64,000 bases of DNA, from the NCBI GenBank assembly GCA_016714365.1, contig JADJNH010000005.1, forward strand, positions 124,001 through 188,000, in the 5' to 3' direction. Positions 24,817 through 33,924 of the stretch are shown here, one piece after another. The stretch comes from Candidatus Vicinibacter affinis. Its GTDB lineage: Bacteria > Bacteroidota > Bacteroidia > Chitinophagales > Saprospiraceae. Every line of letters starts with the position of its first letter. Position 1 is the first letter of the stretch. Both the position numbers and the translations under genes were made by a program. The notes below the pieces were generated by a model. It saw only the letters and a list, made by a program, of their open reading frames with translations. It was not told the DNA's origin and did no database searches.

Positions 24817-27800
24817 TTAATTTAGAGGTGCTTCTAATTCCAGATTGTAATATTCTTTGATCAGTGTCGAATAAATTACTGATCCAGAAAGTACACTTAG
24901 ATCTCCAAAGACAATTATTTGCTCCCTGGCTCTGGTTAGTGTTACATTTAGTCTTTTGTCAAGTCCTTCTTCAGACTCATTACTCAATTGCATAAGCTGT
25001 CTTATGCTGTGTACACAACAAGAATAAATAATAATATCTCTTGCACTACCCTGATAGCGCTCTACAGTATCAACCTTTATAGGGAGATCTTGTAATCCTT
25101 CAAATGCCAGATACTTTTTGATATTTGAAATCTGAGCCCTGAATGGTGTAATGATCCCGCAAGTTTGCTCATCCCATGGAATATTATTTTTAGTATAAAC
25201 CTGATAAAGTACTCTTATAAGATAACTTATTTTTTCTGCCTCATAATCATGAGTCTTTGCAAATTGAGTATCTTCATTGTTTTTGGAAGGAATATAAATG
25301 GTCCTCTCTGAAGTGAGTACTTCCTCCAATTTAGATTTTACATTATAAAATTTATTTTTTAATTCCAATGTTTGTCGTGAGTTAGGGTCATCAAACATTA
25401 ATTCAAGTTTCTGATTATAAAATAATCTGGACGGCAATTTCATAATATGCTGATGCATTCTTCCTTGTTTTGCTAGCATGTCATAAGCATGGGTCCATTC
25501 ATTTTTTTTACATTGATAAAACATCCGTTCAAAAAATGAATCACTCAACTTTTTAATTCCCATTTCTTTCAAGTCAAGATCTTTGACAAAAGTTGAAGCT
25601 TCTGGTTGTGCACTTACAGCAGGAAGTTGCAAATGATCACCTATTAAAATAAATCTTCTGAATTTTGATAATAAGCCAACCAAATTTGGCTCCAAAATCT
25701 GTGAAGCTTCATCAATAATTACCGTATCAAAATTAGTCAACTGAAACAATTCCTTTTTGCCCTGAATTGAAGCAATGGTTGCCGTATAAATTCTTTTTGA
25801 TTCTACATATTCTTTGATGTTTTCTCTTTTTGGAATATCCCTTAATCGGAAATCAAGTAAATTTTTCTGAAACTTATCTTGAATGGCATATCTTGAGCCT
25901 ATTCTGACAAAATCAAATCTTGTTTCCAATCCAATCGATTCGATTGCCTCACAAATCTCATCGACCGCTCTGTTTGTATATGCCAGGAGTAAAATTCTTT
26001 CAGCTGTTTGATTAATCAATGCTTCGACCAGGCTTTTTATTAAAATACTTGTCTTACCAGATCCGGGAGGTCCCCACAACAAAAAGTAATCTTGAGCAGA
26101 TAGTATTTTTTTGACAAGCTCTGAAATATTTGAATTTAAATTAGTAAATTCGAAATTCTGATGGGTTTTTGTGATTGGAGGAATGCGCCCTAATATCTTA
26201 TCTCTATATATTTTAGGTGCTCGTGCAAACTCATACAGGTTTTCGTATTGATGTAAATAGGATCTATCCAACGAATCAGGCTCAAGATTCCAAGCCGTAT
26301 TTGGAGGCAATGACGTTGCATCAAATTGTCTTCCTCTTAAACGGATTATACATTCTGAATGACTCAGTCCAACCAATGTGCACTTATACACCTGATGAGA
26401 CAATATTCCTTGTCGGTCAATAAATTCTGGGTAAAAAACCAAAGTGTCTCCTGACCTAAAACTGGTCATTAAATTTTTTCCAAACTTATTTTCCAATGAA
26501 ATCACCGGAGCATCATTATCGGTGAGGAGGACCTCTTTTATTACTAGATCTGCGAGTATGCTAAACTGAAGTTCCTTTTCTTCTCTGCTAAATAACCATA
26601 ATGAAGCCAGTCCTGCTGTTTGAGTAAGCCCACTATAGCCTGTCTTGGCTATTAATTGCTCTCGAGCAATAAAATACGTATAGTGTTTAAAATATTTTTT
26701 TTCCAGTTCATCTAATTCACCAAATGCCTTTATCCAATTTTCTGCATCCCTTCTAACAAAACTATCAAGTGATGAGATCATTTTCATTTTTACCCTGTCA
26801 AGAAAGCTGTTGTCGCAAGGATTTGAAAAAGCCAAATGGTAATGAAGCAGAACAATCGAATTTCGCAGCAATAACAAATCCTTTTTGGATTTAACATCCG
26901 GGATAGACTGCCGTAAACTATTGTTTGTTTGTGAAGAATATAAGATATAACATTGATTATTCCGATTTTCTTTGTAGACCGATTGAATTAATAGATCATA
27001 TAGAAATGCTTGCCCCTTGTGGTTGGTGTTGATTCCATTGGAATCTGCCCTGAAAGGTTTGCCACTCTTTAATTCAATTATCTTTCTTACCCCTCCTGGT
27101 GTTTCCAACAAGACATCCAAACGTCCTTGAATACCATAAATGTCTGAATAAAAACTTGGCTCTAAATGGACCACGTCAGACTTACCATATGTTCCGTCAA
27201 ACCGCGAATGAACAATTTTTTGGAGGTTATCAAAATGATCTTTGGTTGCTTTCTCATAGTCCTTAAAATCTGAATCTTCCAAGAGTGATAAGGGCAAAGG
27301 ATATTTATTAAATACAGCGGTGTACAATTGTTCATAATTCAAAGATGGATTTAAAATAAGTTCATCTAAAAATTCATTTACGGTGGTTCCGATTAAAATA
27401 TATTTTGTAGCCAATCTGGCTTGAAAAAGGTTAAAAAAATGCTTGAGTGGTGAGGAATTATTTTCTGAATAACATTCTGCAATAGAAGTTACATCCACAA
27501 GGTAATCCGGAAATACCACGATATGGTTAAAAGTCCAAAATCCATGAACATTCTCGAATTGGTTTACATAAGCCGGTATTGGAAATCCCGCAATATCTCG
27601 AGCTTTCCTGATCTGCTCCAGATATTGTGGATCTATTGTATTAACAGGCAATTCCAACATTTGAAAACCCAGCGCCTCAAGACTTATATAAAGTTTTTCT
27701 GAATCCAATTGGTGAAGGCTTACTCTATAAGATCCTTGTCCTCCATTTAAAATTCGCAAATCCTCCTTTAATTCATAATCCGTAAATACCTCAAGGTTTT

Positions 27801-28131
27801 GTGGTATTGATGAACCTTTCAATTTACAAATTAATTCAAGCAAGGCTTTAACACCCATTCGATTCAACGAATCATAAGTGTGAAAATCAACATCGTTAAA
27901 CTTCTCTCGATAAGAAAAAAGCAAATGATAAAGACTTTTGTCAATTTTTCTTTTTTGGTACAGGTATGCAATACGACTGTTGAACGAATTAAATAATTGG
28001 TCTCCAGAGTCACATAATTCTATCACCAACTCCTCAATCTGATGTGTTAATTCTACTGAGGCTTGAGTACTTTCGAGGTAATTTAACAAAATACTCTTCT
28101 CCGGCCAATTCAAAAATAGCGGCTCTCTCAT
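24817..28131 (-). CDS. Dna2-like nuclease-helicase (PD-(D/E)XK nuclease plus SF1B helicase)
   Basis: A 1104-residue protein combining two DNA-processing modules. Residues about 320-380 carry a PD-(D/E)XK nuclease core: Asp339 (GRLDVLL), Glu353 and Lys355 (IIELKSGK) and Gln374/Tyr378 (HKGQAFLYD), as in RecB/Cas4-like nucleases. Residues about 670-1095 form an Upf1/Dna2-type SF1B helicase with Walker A GPPGSGKT (687-694), Walker B IIDEASQ (807-808), VERYQGS and NVTLTRAREQ. This order matches Dna2, which trims 5' flaps and resected ends. The N-terminal 300 residues are unassigned. I did not find a four-cysteine cluster pattern. It is a single-gene minus-strand unit. Roles in replication or repair are more likely than defence, but not excluded. 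Confidence 0.88.
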   Translation of the reverse strand: MREPLFLNWPEKSILLNYLESTQASVELTHQIEELVIELCDSGDQLFNSFNSRIAYLYQKRKIDKSLYHLLFSYREKFNDVDFHTYDSLNRMGVKALLELICKLKGSSIPQNLEVFTDYELKEDLRILNGGQGSYRVSLHQLDSEKLYISLEALGFQMLELPVNTIDPQYLEQIRKARDIAGFPIPAYVNQFENVHGFWTFNHIVVFPDYLVDVTSIAECYSENNSSPLKHFFNLFQARLATKYILIGTTVNEFLDELILNPSLNYEQLYTAVFNKYPLPLSLLEDSDFKDYEKATKDHFDNLQKIVHSRFDGTYGKSDVVHLEPSFYSDIYGIQGRLDVLLETPGGVRKIIELKSGKPFRADSNGINTNHKGQAFLYDLLIQSVYKENRNNQCYILYSSQTNNSLRQSIPDVKSKKDLLLLRNSIVLLHYHLAFSNPCDNSFLDRVKMKMISSLDSFVRRDAENWIKAFGELDELEKKYFKHYTYFIAREQLIAKTGYSGLTQTAGLASLWLFSREEKELQFSILADLVIKEVLLTDNDAPVISLENKFGKNLMTSFRSGDTLVFYPEFIDRQGILSHQVYKCTLVGLSHSECIIRLRGRQFDATSLPPNTAWNLEPDSLDRSYLHQYENLYEFARAPKIYRDKILGRIPPITKTHQNFEFTNLNSNISELVKKILSAQDYFLLWGPPGSGKTSILIKSLVEALINQTAERILLLAYTNRAVDEICEAIESIGLETRFDFVRIGSRYAIQDKFQKNLLDFRLRDIPKRENIKEYVESKRIYTATIASIQGKKELFQLTNFDTVIIDEASQILEPNLVGLLSKFRRFILIGDHLQLPAVSAQPEASTFVKDLDLKEMGIKKLSDSFFERMFYQCKKNEWTHAYDMLAKQGRMHQHIMKLPSRLFYNQKLELMFDDPNSRQTLELKNKFYNVKSKLEEVLTSERTIYIPSKNNEDTQFAKTHDYEAEKISYLIRVLYQVYTKNNIPWDEQTCGIITPFRAQISNIKKYLAFEGLQDLPIKVDTVERYQGSARDIIIYSCCVHSIRQLMQLSNESEEGLDKRLNVTLTRAREQIIVFGDLSVLSGSVIYSTLIKEYYNLELEAPLN

Positions 28132-28319
28132 AGGTTGTCTTCTAATAGAAATCGAAGATAAGTCAAATTTTTAAATAAAATTTACCGGGATTTGAAAAAA
28201 CACCACTTCGGATAATTGGGATATATCCTATATTAATACAATTAATTATATATTACATAATTTTATTATATTTGCTGATGAATTGAATTTTTTTAACTTC
28301 AGCCAGAATATTATTCGGT

Positions 28320-28353
28320 AATATTAAAATATCATGACTAATATTTTAATATT
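28320..28353. repeat. Perfect 13-bp inverted repeat upstream of an OmpA-lipoprotein gene
   Basis: The arms at 28320-28332 and 28341-28353 are perfect inverted copies around an 8-nt spacer (CATGACTA). It lies 68 bp before the chosen ATG (28422). It is AT-only in the arms, so chance is possible, but the centre spacing of about two helical turns fits a dimeric-regulator operator. Confidence 0.45.
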
Positions 28354-28421
28354 TTGTTAATTTAGCTTACTTTACAAAACATAATATCATGCATAATCGT
28401 TTATCCATCATCTTTAAGACC

Positions 28422-29051
28422 ATGAATAAATTAACTACATTGATCATTACTAGAGCAGGTGCCATTCAGGTAATCTTAGCTTTCACATTGATGGTCATTT
28501 TCCAATGCCGGCAAAACGATGGAGCTTCAAAATCCGCCGGCAAGACAATTCCGTCAAATTTGGCTGACAGTTCATTTATGTACACTACTCCATTGAGTGA
28601 AGAGACAAAGTCTGCACTTCAAAAATTGGCTGAACCACCCATGGTAGAAGGTAATATTGGGGAACAAATGACAACGTTTATCAAAAACGGCATTTACGAT
28701 TATGGTGAACAATTTAAGTTTATTGATCTGAGGTGGGAGGGTCGGTCTGCCAAACTGAAAGAAAAATCTAGACTCGAAATAGATGATTTGGGAAGAATTA
28801 TGTTGCTTTTTCCTAAATTAAGAATTAAGATGGAATCTTACCTGGATAACAACGGAAACCAGAAGCAAGATGAAAAAATTACCCAAGCCAGGGTAGAGTA
28901 TATTAAGAGTCAGTTGGTTTCTGTAGGAGTTCAACCGGAAAGAATTGAAGTAAGAGGTTTTGGCTCTAAGTACCCTGTTGGAGATAACAAGACCTATGAG
29001 GGAAGACAAATTAATGACCGTATTGAAGTAACCATCCTTCAATTGTTCTAA
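28422..29051 (+). CDS. OmpA-domain lipoprotein
   Basis: A 209-residue protein (start chosen at 28422; an in-frame ATG 11 codons upstream is possible). The N-terminus is a signal with LMVIFQC, giving a lipidation Cys about residue 31. The last 100 residues are an OmpA-like peptidoglycan-binding domain: RIMLLFPKLRIKMESYLDN, ARVEYIKSQLVSVGVQ, VRGFGSKYPVGDN and NDRIEVTI. The loop DNNGNQKQDEK between strand and helix looks like a calcium-type insert. It probably tethers outer membrane to peptidoglycan. A perfect 15-bp terminator follows, and the 13-bp inverted repeat at 28320-28353 lies upstream. Confidence 0.85.
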   Translation: MNKLTTLIITRAGAIQVILAFTLMVIFQCRQNDGASKSAGKTIPSNLADSSFMYTTPLSEETKSALQKLAEPPMVEGNIGEQMTTFIKNGIYDYGEQFKFIDLRWEGRSAKLKEKSRLEIDDLGRIMLLFPKLRIKMESYLDNNGNQKQDEKITQARVEYIKSQLVSVGVQPERIEVRGFGSKYPVGDNKTYEGRQINDRIEVTILQLF

Positions 29052-29078
29052 AGATTTATATATTTTACCTACTACTGT

Positions 29079-29118
29079 AAAAACCGGAGGATAAATGTAT
29101 CCTCCGGTTTTTTATTTT
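29079..29118 (+). terminator. Terminator of the OmpA-lipoprotein gene
   Basis: A perfect 15-bp stem (29079-29093 with 29098-29112) has a 4-nt loop followed by T-rich sequence. It lies 27 bp after the stop codon. Confidence 0.9.
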
Positions 29119-29128
29119 AAATCAATTA

Positions 29129-29161
29129 TTAAAAAGACCCCTTGGTGGTTCAAGGGGTCTT
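29129..29161 (-). terminator. Terminator of the DUF937 gene
   Basis: An 11-bp stem (29134-29144 with 29151-29161) has a 6-nt loop. Read on the minus strand it is followed by TTTTTAATAA. It lies back to back with the plus-strand terminator at 29079, a tidy convergent pair. Confidence 0.8.
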
Positions 29162-29242
29162 GAGGATTCCATTTCAAAACGAAAAAACGGAAATATATTC
29201 TAAATGTTCAGATATAATCCAAACGTCTGATTGATTGAATCA

Positions 29243-29845
29243 TTATCTTTTCAAAAGGAATTTCATTCCCATTTGAAGAAGATCGTCAGAGATGTTGCCA
29301 TCCCCGTCTGTATCCAACAATTTACCAAAAATCCCGAGTCCCGAATTTTGCTCGGTTTGTTGATGGACCGTTGTCCCCAAAACTTGTTGGATGTTGGTTT
29401 GGTCAACTTGATTGTTTGCCCTTGCCTTACCAATTAATCCCATGACCACAGGCGCAAGCATTGACATAAGGCTGATCACAGTTGAAGTATCCATTCCGAA
29501 AACCTTACTGACACCATTGGTGACATTTTGCTGCTTAAAACCCAATATATGGCCCAAGATTCCGGCAGAATTCGTCATTTGATCCGATCCACTTTGGCCT
29601 GAATTACCTAAAAAGCCCAATACATCATCCAAAATACTTCCATTGTGATCCCTATCTATAGCTCCTAAAAGACCCTCTGCTCCGGATTCACTGGAACTGT
29701 TGTTCATCAGACCCTGCATTAAGGTATTGATAATACTTTTGGATGCTGCTACCCCTATGTTAGGATCTTGAATTCCAACTTTTCCTGCCATTTGTGCCAA
29801 CAATTCGTCAGGGAGATGCTGACTTAGTAAATCATTTAAGTTCAT
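29243..29845 (-). CDS. DUF937 protein with EF-hand-like calcium motifs
   Basis: A 200-residue protein without a signal peptide. DUF937/YidB-like features are the opening NDLLSQHLPDELLAQMAG, the Gly-rich middle and SLMSMLAPVVMGLIGK. Two Asp/Asn-rich loops look like EF-hand or dockerin-type calcium sites: DRDHNGSILDDVL (about residues 84-96) and DTDGDGNISDDLL near the C-terminus (about 178-190). Family function is not established. It is monocistronic, divergent from the barrel-protein gene at 29927 and ended by its own hairpin. Calcium binding is inferred only from the motif. Confidence 0.85.
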   Translation of the reverse strand: MNLNDLLSQHLPDELLAQMAGKVGIQDPNIGVAASKSIINTLMQGLMNNSSSESGAEGLLGAIDRDHNGSILDDVLGFLGNSGQSGSDQMTNSAGILGHILGFKQQNVTNGVSKVFGMDTSTVISLMSMLAPVVMGLIGKARANNQVDQTNIQQVLGTTVHQQTEQNSGLGIFGKLLDTDGDGNISDDLLQMGMKFLLKR

Positions 29846-29926
29846 TTATGAGTTTGTTTAAATTAAAAACACATAAACAAGTATTTGGAAAAAAAAATTC
29901 CATAAACACTAAACGATTAACTTTGT

Positions 29927-30613
29927 ATGGTGAAAAAAGTCAATCTATTTTTAGGATCGTTTTTAATATTGATGAACTTGTATAGTCAGGCCAATGGTTA
30001 TGGTGTAAAAGCTGGACCAGGCTTAGGACTTCAACGCTGGTCTGGAAGTGATCGTGCGCCTTTGTTTGTCTATCATGTAGATGCATTTGCTGATTCAGAA
30101 TCTGAATCGGGGAATGTTCTGTATGGTCAATTAGGCTATCATCTGAAAGGTTCTGCTTTAAGGATTAATCAATTTATTGACGTAAATGGTAATATTTTCC
30201 CCGGCTCCACATTTGGAATGCATTTTCACAATGCTGTACTGGAATTGGGAATGAAAAAGTTTTTCCGGAAAGGAAAATTGAATGCCTTTTACGGTCTCGG
30301 CCTGAGAGGTGAATATACCATAAAGACTAAATTTGAGTTTTATCAGGAATACAAGGATTTTGTACAGCGGTGGAATTATGGGGTGTCGTTAAGGATAGGT
30401 ACCGAATTTTTTATGAGCAAATTCGTTCGGAGTGGTTTGGAGGTTCACATTGCACCTGATATTTCGAGACAAATTTTCGTTCCACAAGGTGTGCGTTATT
30501 ATGATCCTCGCACCAATACAACCTCGCCAGGAGTCGAGCAATCGGTAAGAAATACAGTTATCGAGTTAAGTTTTTATTTGAGGTTTCTCCAGATTATTGA
30601 ATACATAGATTGA
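29927..30613 (+). CDS. Predicted outer-membrane beta-barrel protein
   Basis: A 228-residue exported protein. The signal peptide ends near residue 22 (FLILMNLYSQANG). Repeated alternating strands separated by turns (YGVKAGPGLGLQRW, VLYGQLGYHLKG, NAFYGLGLRGEYTI, YGVSLRIGTEFF) indicate a small 8-10-stranded barrel of the porin/OmpW-like size. I cannot name the family. It sits between DUF937 (divergent) and metK (same strand, 133 bp away). A TAACTTTG box lies directly before its ATG, hinting at a very short leader. Confidence 0.7.
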   Translation: MVKKVNLFLGSFLILMNLYSQANGYGVKAGPGLGLQRWSGSDRAPLFVYHVDAFADSESESGNVLYGQLGYHLKGSALRINQFIDVNGNIFPGSTFGMHFHNAVLELGMKKFFRKGKLNAFYGLGLRGEYTIKTKFEFYQEYKDFVQRWNYGVSLRIGTEFFMSKFVRSGLEVHIAPDISRQIFVPQGVRYYDPRTNTTSPGVEQSVRNTVIELSFYLRFLQIIEYID

Positions 30614-30713
30614 TAAGTACCATTTTTCTCTTTAATTGACCCGACGTCATTTTGAATATGATGTTAAATTGCATTGACTTTGGATAAATTTAGCTTCTTT
30701 TTACAGAGAATAA

Positions 30714-30721
30714 TATCTTTG
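30714..30721 (+). promoter_or_regulatory. Bacteroidota -7 box of metK
   Basis: TATCTTTG matches TAnnTTTG exactly, 25 bp before the metK ATG. No -33 TTG at the preferred spacing is visible and I saw no SAM-riboswitch-like fold in the short leader. Confidence 0.5.
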
Positions 30722-30746
30722 CAGCTCATTTAAAAAAAAATATATA

Positions 30747-32036
30747 ATGCCATATCTATTTACTTCTGAATCAGTATCTGAAGGACATCCTGACAAAGTG
30801 GCTGATCAGATATCAGATGCACTAATTGACCATTTTCTTGCTTTTGACAAAGAGTCAAAAGTAGCTTGTGAAACCTTGGTGACAACCGGACAGGTGGTTG
30901 TAGCTGGAGAGGTAAAAACCAATACTTACCTTGATGTACAAAAAATTGTGCGCGATGTAATTAGTAAAATTGGTTATACCAAAAGTGAATATATGTTTGA
31001 AGCCAATAGCTGCGGGATACTTTCGGCCATTCACGAGCAGTCTGCAGACATCAACAGAGGAGTAGAACGGAAGAAAAAAATTGACCAGGGGGCAGGGGAT
31101 CAAGGAATGATGTTTGGTTATGCCAATAATGAAACTGAAAATTATATGCCACTTCCCCTGAGTTTGGCTCATCTGTTGTTAGAAGAACTTGCTAAAATCA
31201 GGCATGATGGGAAGTTGATGACCTATTTACGACCAGATGCAAAAAGTCAGGTGACCATTGAATACAGTGATGACAACAGACCTCAAAGAATAGACACTAT
31301 CGTCATTTCAACACAACATGATGAGTTCATTACTCCTGGGAAAGGAATTAATGCTGTTGAGAAAGCAGAAAAGAATATGCTTAGCAGAATTGCAGAGGAT
31401 ATCAAAACAATATTAATCCCTAGAGTAAAACGCAGACTGCCAGCTGGTATACAAAAGTTATTTAATGATCAAATCATTTATCATATTAACCCAACTGGTA
31501 AGTTTGTTATTGGAGGTCCTCACGGAGATACAGGACTTACTGGCAGAAAAATTATTGTAGATACTTATGGCGGCAAAGGAGCTCATGGAGGAGGTGCTTT
31601 CTCCGGAAAAGATCCTTCTAAAGTAGACCGTTCAGCTGCATATGCTACTCGTCATATTGCTAAAAACATGGTTGCGGCTGGTATATGCAATGAGGTTTTG
31701 GTCCAGGTGTCCTATGCAATTGGTGTTGCCAAGCCATGTGGTCTTTACATAAATACCTATGGAACCTCCAAGGTAAAATTAAGTGATGGAGCAATTGCAA
31801 AAAAAATTGAAAAGCTTTTTGACCTTAGACCTTTCGCCATTGAGCAGAGATTAAAATTGCGCAATCCAATTTACTCAGAAACAGCTTCATATGGTCACAT
31901 GGGAAGAGAAAACAGAGTTGTTGAAAAAACCTTTACCTCTCCGGAAGGTAAATTGAAAAAAGTAAAAGTAGAACTCTTTACCTGGGAAAAGTTAGATATG
32001 GTCAGAACTTTAAAAGCTGCTTTTAAAATTAAGTAA
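30747..32036 (+). CDS. metK: S-adenosylmethionine synthetase
   Basis: A 429-residue cytoplasmic enzyme making SAM from methionine and ATP. The N-terminus [20 protein letters not shown] has the catalytic His; further motifs are [12 protein letters not shown], the glycine-rich [19 protein letters not shown] and [12 protein letters not shown]. It is longer than E. coli MetK (384), with insertions matching the Bacteroidota form (about 420-430). Monocistronic or read into the downstream GT2 gene 62 bp away. Its promoter candidate is at 30714-30721. Confidence 0.97.
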   Translation: MPYLFTSESVSEGHPDKVADQISDALIDHFLAFDKESKVACETLVTTGQVVVAGEVKTNTYLDVQKIVRDVISKIGYTKSEYMFEANSCGILSAIHEQSADINRGVERKKKIDQGAGDQGMMFGYANNETENYMPLPLSLAHLLLEELAKIRHDGKLMTYLRPDAKSQVTIEYSDDNRPQRIDTIVISTQHDEFITPGKGINAVEKAEKNMLSRIAEDIKTILIPRVKRRLPAGIQKLFNDQIIYHINPTGKFVIGGPHGDTGLTGRKIIVDTYGGKGAHGGGAFSGKDPSKVDRSAAYATRHIAKNMVAAGICNEVLVQVSYAIGVAKPCGLYINTYGTSKVKLSDGAIAKKIEKLFDLRPFAIEQRLKLRNPIYSETASYGHMGRENRVVEKTFTSPEGKLKKVKVELFTWEKLDMVRTLKAAFKIK

Positions 32037-32098
32037 AGCCATCTCTAAATAACTTAGTTAAGTTTCAATGAATTACCTTCGTATCACATAGAAGGCTA

Positions 32099-33058
32099 AT
32101 GTCAGATAATCATCCATACTTATCTATTATTATACCCTGTTATAATGAAGACAGTGTTTTGGTCGAAACCTATCAAAGATTGGTAAGGTCATTGAACCAT
32201 TTAAATTTTAGTTTCGAAATCATTTTCATTAATGACGGAAGTACAGATCAAACTCCCTTTATTTTGGATGATTTTGCAAATAAGGATGAAAGAGTTCTCG
32301 TTTTACATTTTTCAAGAAACTTCGGTCATCAACAAGCGTTAACTGCAGGTTTGCATGAATGCAAAGGGCAGTTTGCCGTAATTATGGATGCTGATTTACA
32401 AGATCCTCCTGAAATAATTCCTGAAATGCTAAAGCTTGCCACTCGGGAATCTGCAAATATTGTATATGGCCAAAGAGTGACGAGAAAGAAGGAAGGCTGG
32501 TTTAAAAAAACTTCCGCAAGTTGTTACTATCGTATTCTTAATTTTCTGTCTGATGTTGAATTGCCTTTGGATTCAGGTGACTTCAGATTAATTGACAGAG
32601 TTGTTATTGATGCATTCAAAGAACTCAAGGAGAAAAACAAATACATCAGAGGCTTAATGAGCTGGGTTGGATTTAAACAAATACCCTTTGCATATGAGAG
32701 AGAGGCTAGAAGTGCTGGCAACACGCACTATACACTTGGGAAAATGTTACAACTGGCTACAAAAGGGCTCTTGTATTTTTCTAAAAAGCCATTAATGATT
32801 GCAATGAATATTGGTTTTATTAGTGTACTTGTTGGGCTCCTATTGGCCATTTATGTCCTCATCTCAAAATTTGTATATCATGAAGCTGTAACAGGTTGGT
32901 CTTCAATACTCATAAGTGTTATATTTTTTGGAGGCATCCAACTCCTCAGTATTGGTATTCTTGGACAATATCTTGGTAGTATTTTTGAAGAGGTTAAGAA
33001 CAGACCAGAATACCTTATAAGTAGAAGAGTGCGTCAATCATTCCAGTCAGAAAAATAA
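32099..33058 (+). CDS. Membrane-anchored GT2 glycosyltransferase (DPM1/GtrB-like)
   Basis: A 319-residue GT-A enzyme. SIIIPCYNEDSVLVETYQRL, FINDGSTDQT and DADLQDPPEIIPEM are the fold and donor motifs. YGQRVTRKKEGWFKK and DSGDFRLIDR are typical of the GtrB/DPM family. Two C-terminal transmembrane helices (about 233-256 and 268-291) place it at the inner membrane, where such enzymes load glucose or a similar sugar onto polyprenyl phosphate. No flippase or acceptor transferase is adjacent, so the pathway is unclear. It ends 54 bp from the convergent OmpA gene. Confidence 0.9.
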   Translation: MSDNHPYLSIIIPCYNEDSVLVETYQRLVRSLNHLNFSFEIIFINDGSTDQTPFILDDFANKDERVLVLHFSRNFGHQQALTAGLHECKGQFAVIMDADLQDPPEIIPEMLKLATRESANIVYGQRVTRKKEGWFKKTSASCYYRILNFLSDVELPLDSGDFRLIDRVVIDAFKELKEKNKYIRGLMSWVGFKQIPFAYEREARSAGNTHYTLGKMLQLATKGLLYFSKKPLMIAMNIGFISVLVGLLLAIYVLISKFVYHEAVTGWSSILISVIFFGGIQLLSIGILGQYLGSIFEEVKNRPEYLISRRVRQSFQSEK

Positions 33059-33090
33059 AAAAAAACCCCTTGACTTTTCAGACAAGGGGT
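33059..33090 (-). terminator. Terminator of the coiled-coil OmpA lipoprotein gene
   Basis: An 8-bp stem (33065-33072 with 33083-33090) reads on the minus strand as ACCCCTTG...CAAGGGGT followed by a long T run. It lies 22 bp after the minus-strand stop and begins at the convergent plus-strand stop. Confidence 0.75.
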
Positions 33091-33112
33091 ATAATAGAAT
33101 ATTTCTTACTTA

Positions 33113-33856
33113 TTATTTCTTCTTTGAAAGCTCATAAAGCTTTGTAACATCCGGAGAAATGATAAACTCAATTCTTCTGTCAACGTTATTGCCTTGACCG
33201 GTTGGTTCAAAGTTAGAACGTCCGGCAGCAGTCAATTGATCCTGCTTAACTTTTTGAGCAATTAAATACCTGACAACATTGGTAGCCCTTAAAGTAGAAA
33301 GATCCAGATTATCTTTATAAGGAGCATCGGTCTTAACTAGAGACTTGTCAGCATGCCCTTCAACAATAATACTCATGTGATCATTTTTCTTGAACACTTC
33401 TGCTAAGTTTTTCAAAATCGCCTGTCCATTTTTGTTTAATGATTGAGATCCTTTACGATATAGGATCTTGTTCGGTAATGAAACATATAACTTGTCACCT
33501 ACCTGTGTAATGGTAAGATCGGCAGCATTTACAGATGAAAAAGCACTTCTAAGCTCATCTTTAATTCTTTGAATTTCGGTTTCCTTGGCCTTATTCATTT
33601 TCTCAAGCTCAGCAACCTGGCCTTGAAATTTGTTAATCTCACTATTGGCACTGCTTAAGTCAGTTCTTACTTTAGCCAACTGTTTCTCAAGATCCATCTT
33701 GGAGTTTTCACAGTCTGTTACTTTAGATTTTTGTGTATCCAACATTTTTTGCAAATTCTCATAATCTGCTTGTAGGGCTTTGTGCTTCTTGGAAGAAACG
33801 CAGGAAATCATTCCCAAACTTAAACTGAGAAATAAAATTAATAAATTGGTTTTCAT
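33113..33856 (-). CDS. OmpA-domain lipoprotein with coiled coil
   Basis: A 247-residue protein. The signal MKTNLLILFLSLSLGMISC gives lipidation Cys19. Residues about 22-110 are a coiled coil (YENLQKMLDTQKSKVTDCEN, AELEKMNKAKETEIQRIKDEL). Residues about 125-240 are an OmpA/MotB domain: ILYRKGSQSLNKNG, IIVEGHADKS, DLSTLRATNVVRYL, AAGRSNFEPTG and NVDRRIEFI. This layout (lipid anchor, coiled-coil spacer, peptidoglycan binder) bridges the outer membrane and cell wall. It is monocistronic with its own terminator and is a second OmpA-domain lipoprotein within 5 kb of the one at 28422. Confidence 0.92.
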   Translation of the reverse strand: MKTNLLILFLSLSLGMISCVSSKKHKALQADYENLQKMLDTQKSKVTDCENSKMDLEKQLAKVRTDLSSANSEINKFQGQVAELEKMNKAKETEIQRIKDELRSAFSSVNAADLTITQVGDKLYVSLPNKILYRKGSQSLNKNGQAILKNLAEVFKKNDHMSIIVEGHADKSLVKTDAPYKDNLDLSTLRATNVVRYLIAQKVKQDQLTAAGRSNFEPTGQGNNVDRRIEFIISPDVTKLYELSKKK

Positions 33857-33924
33857 TAGATTATAAATTAAAATTTAATTAAATTAAAATTGATCAACAA
33901 AGATAGCACAATTTGCATACCAAA

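Noticed and set aside
30614..30746. A SAM riboswitch upstream of metK
   Set aside because: The leader is short and I see no paired core; a simple -7 box lies 25 bp before the ATG.
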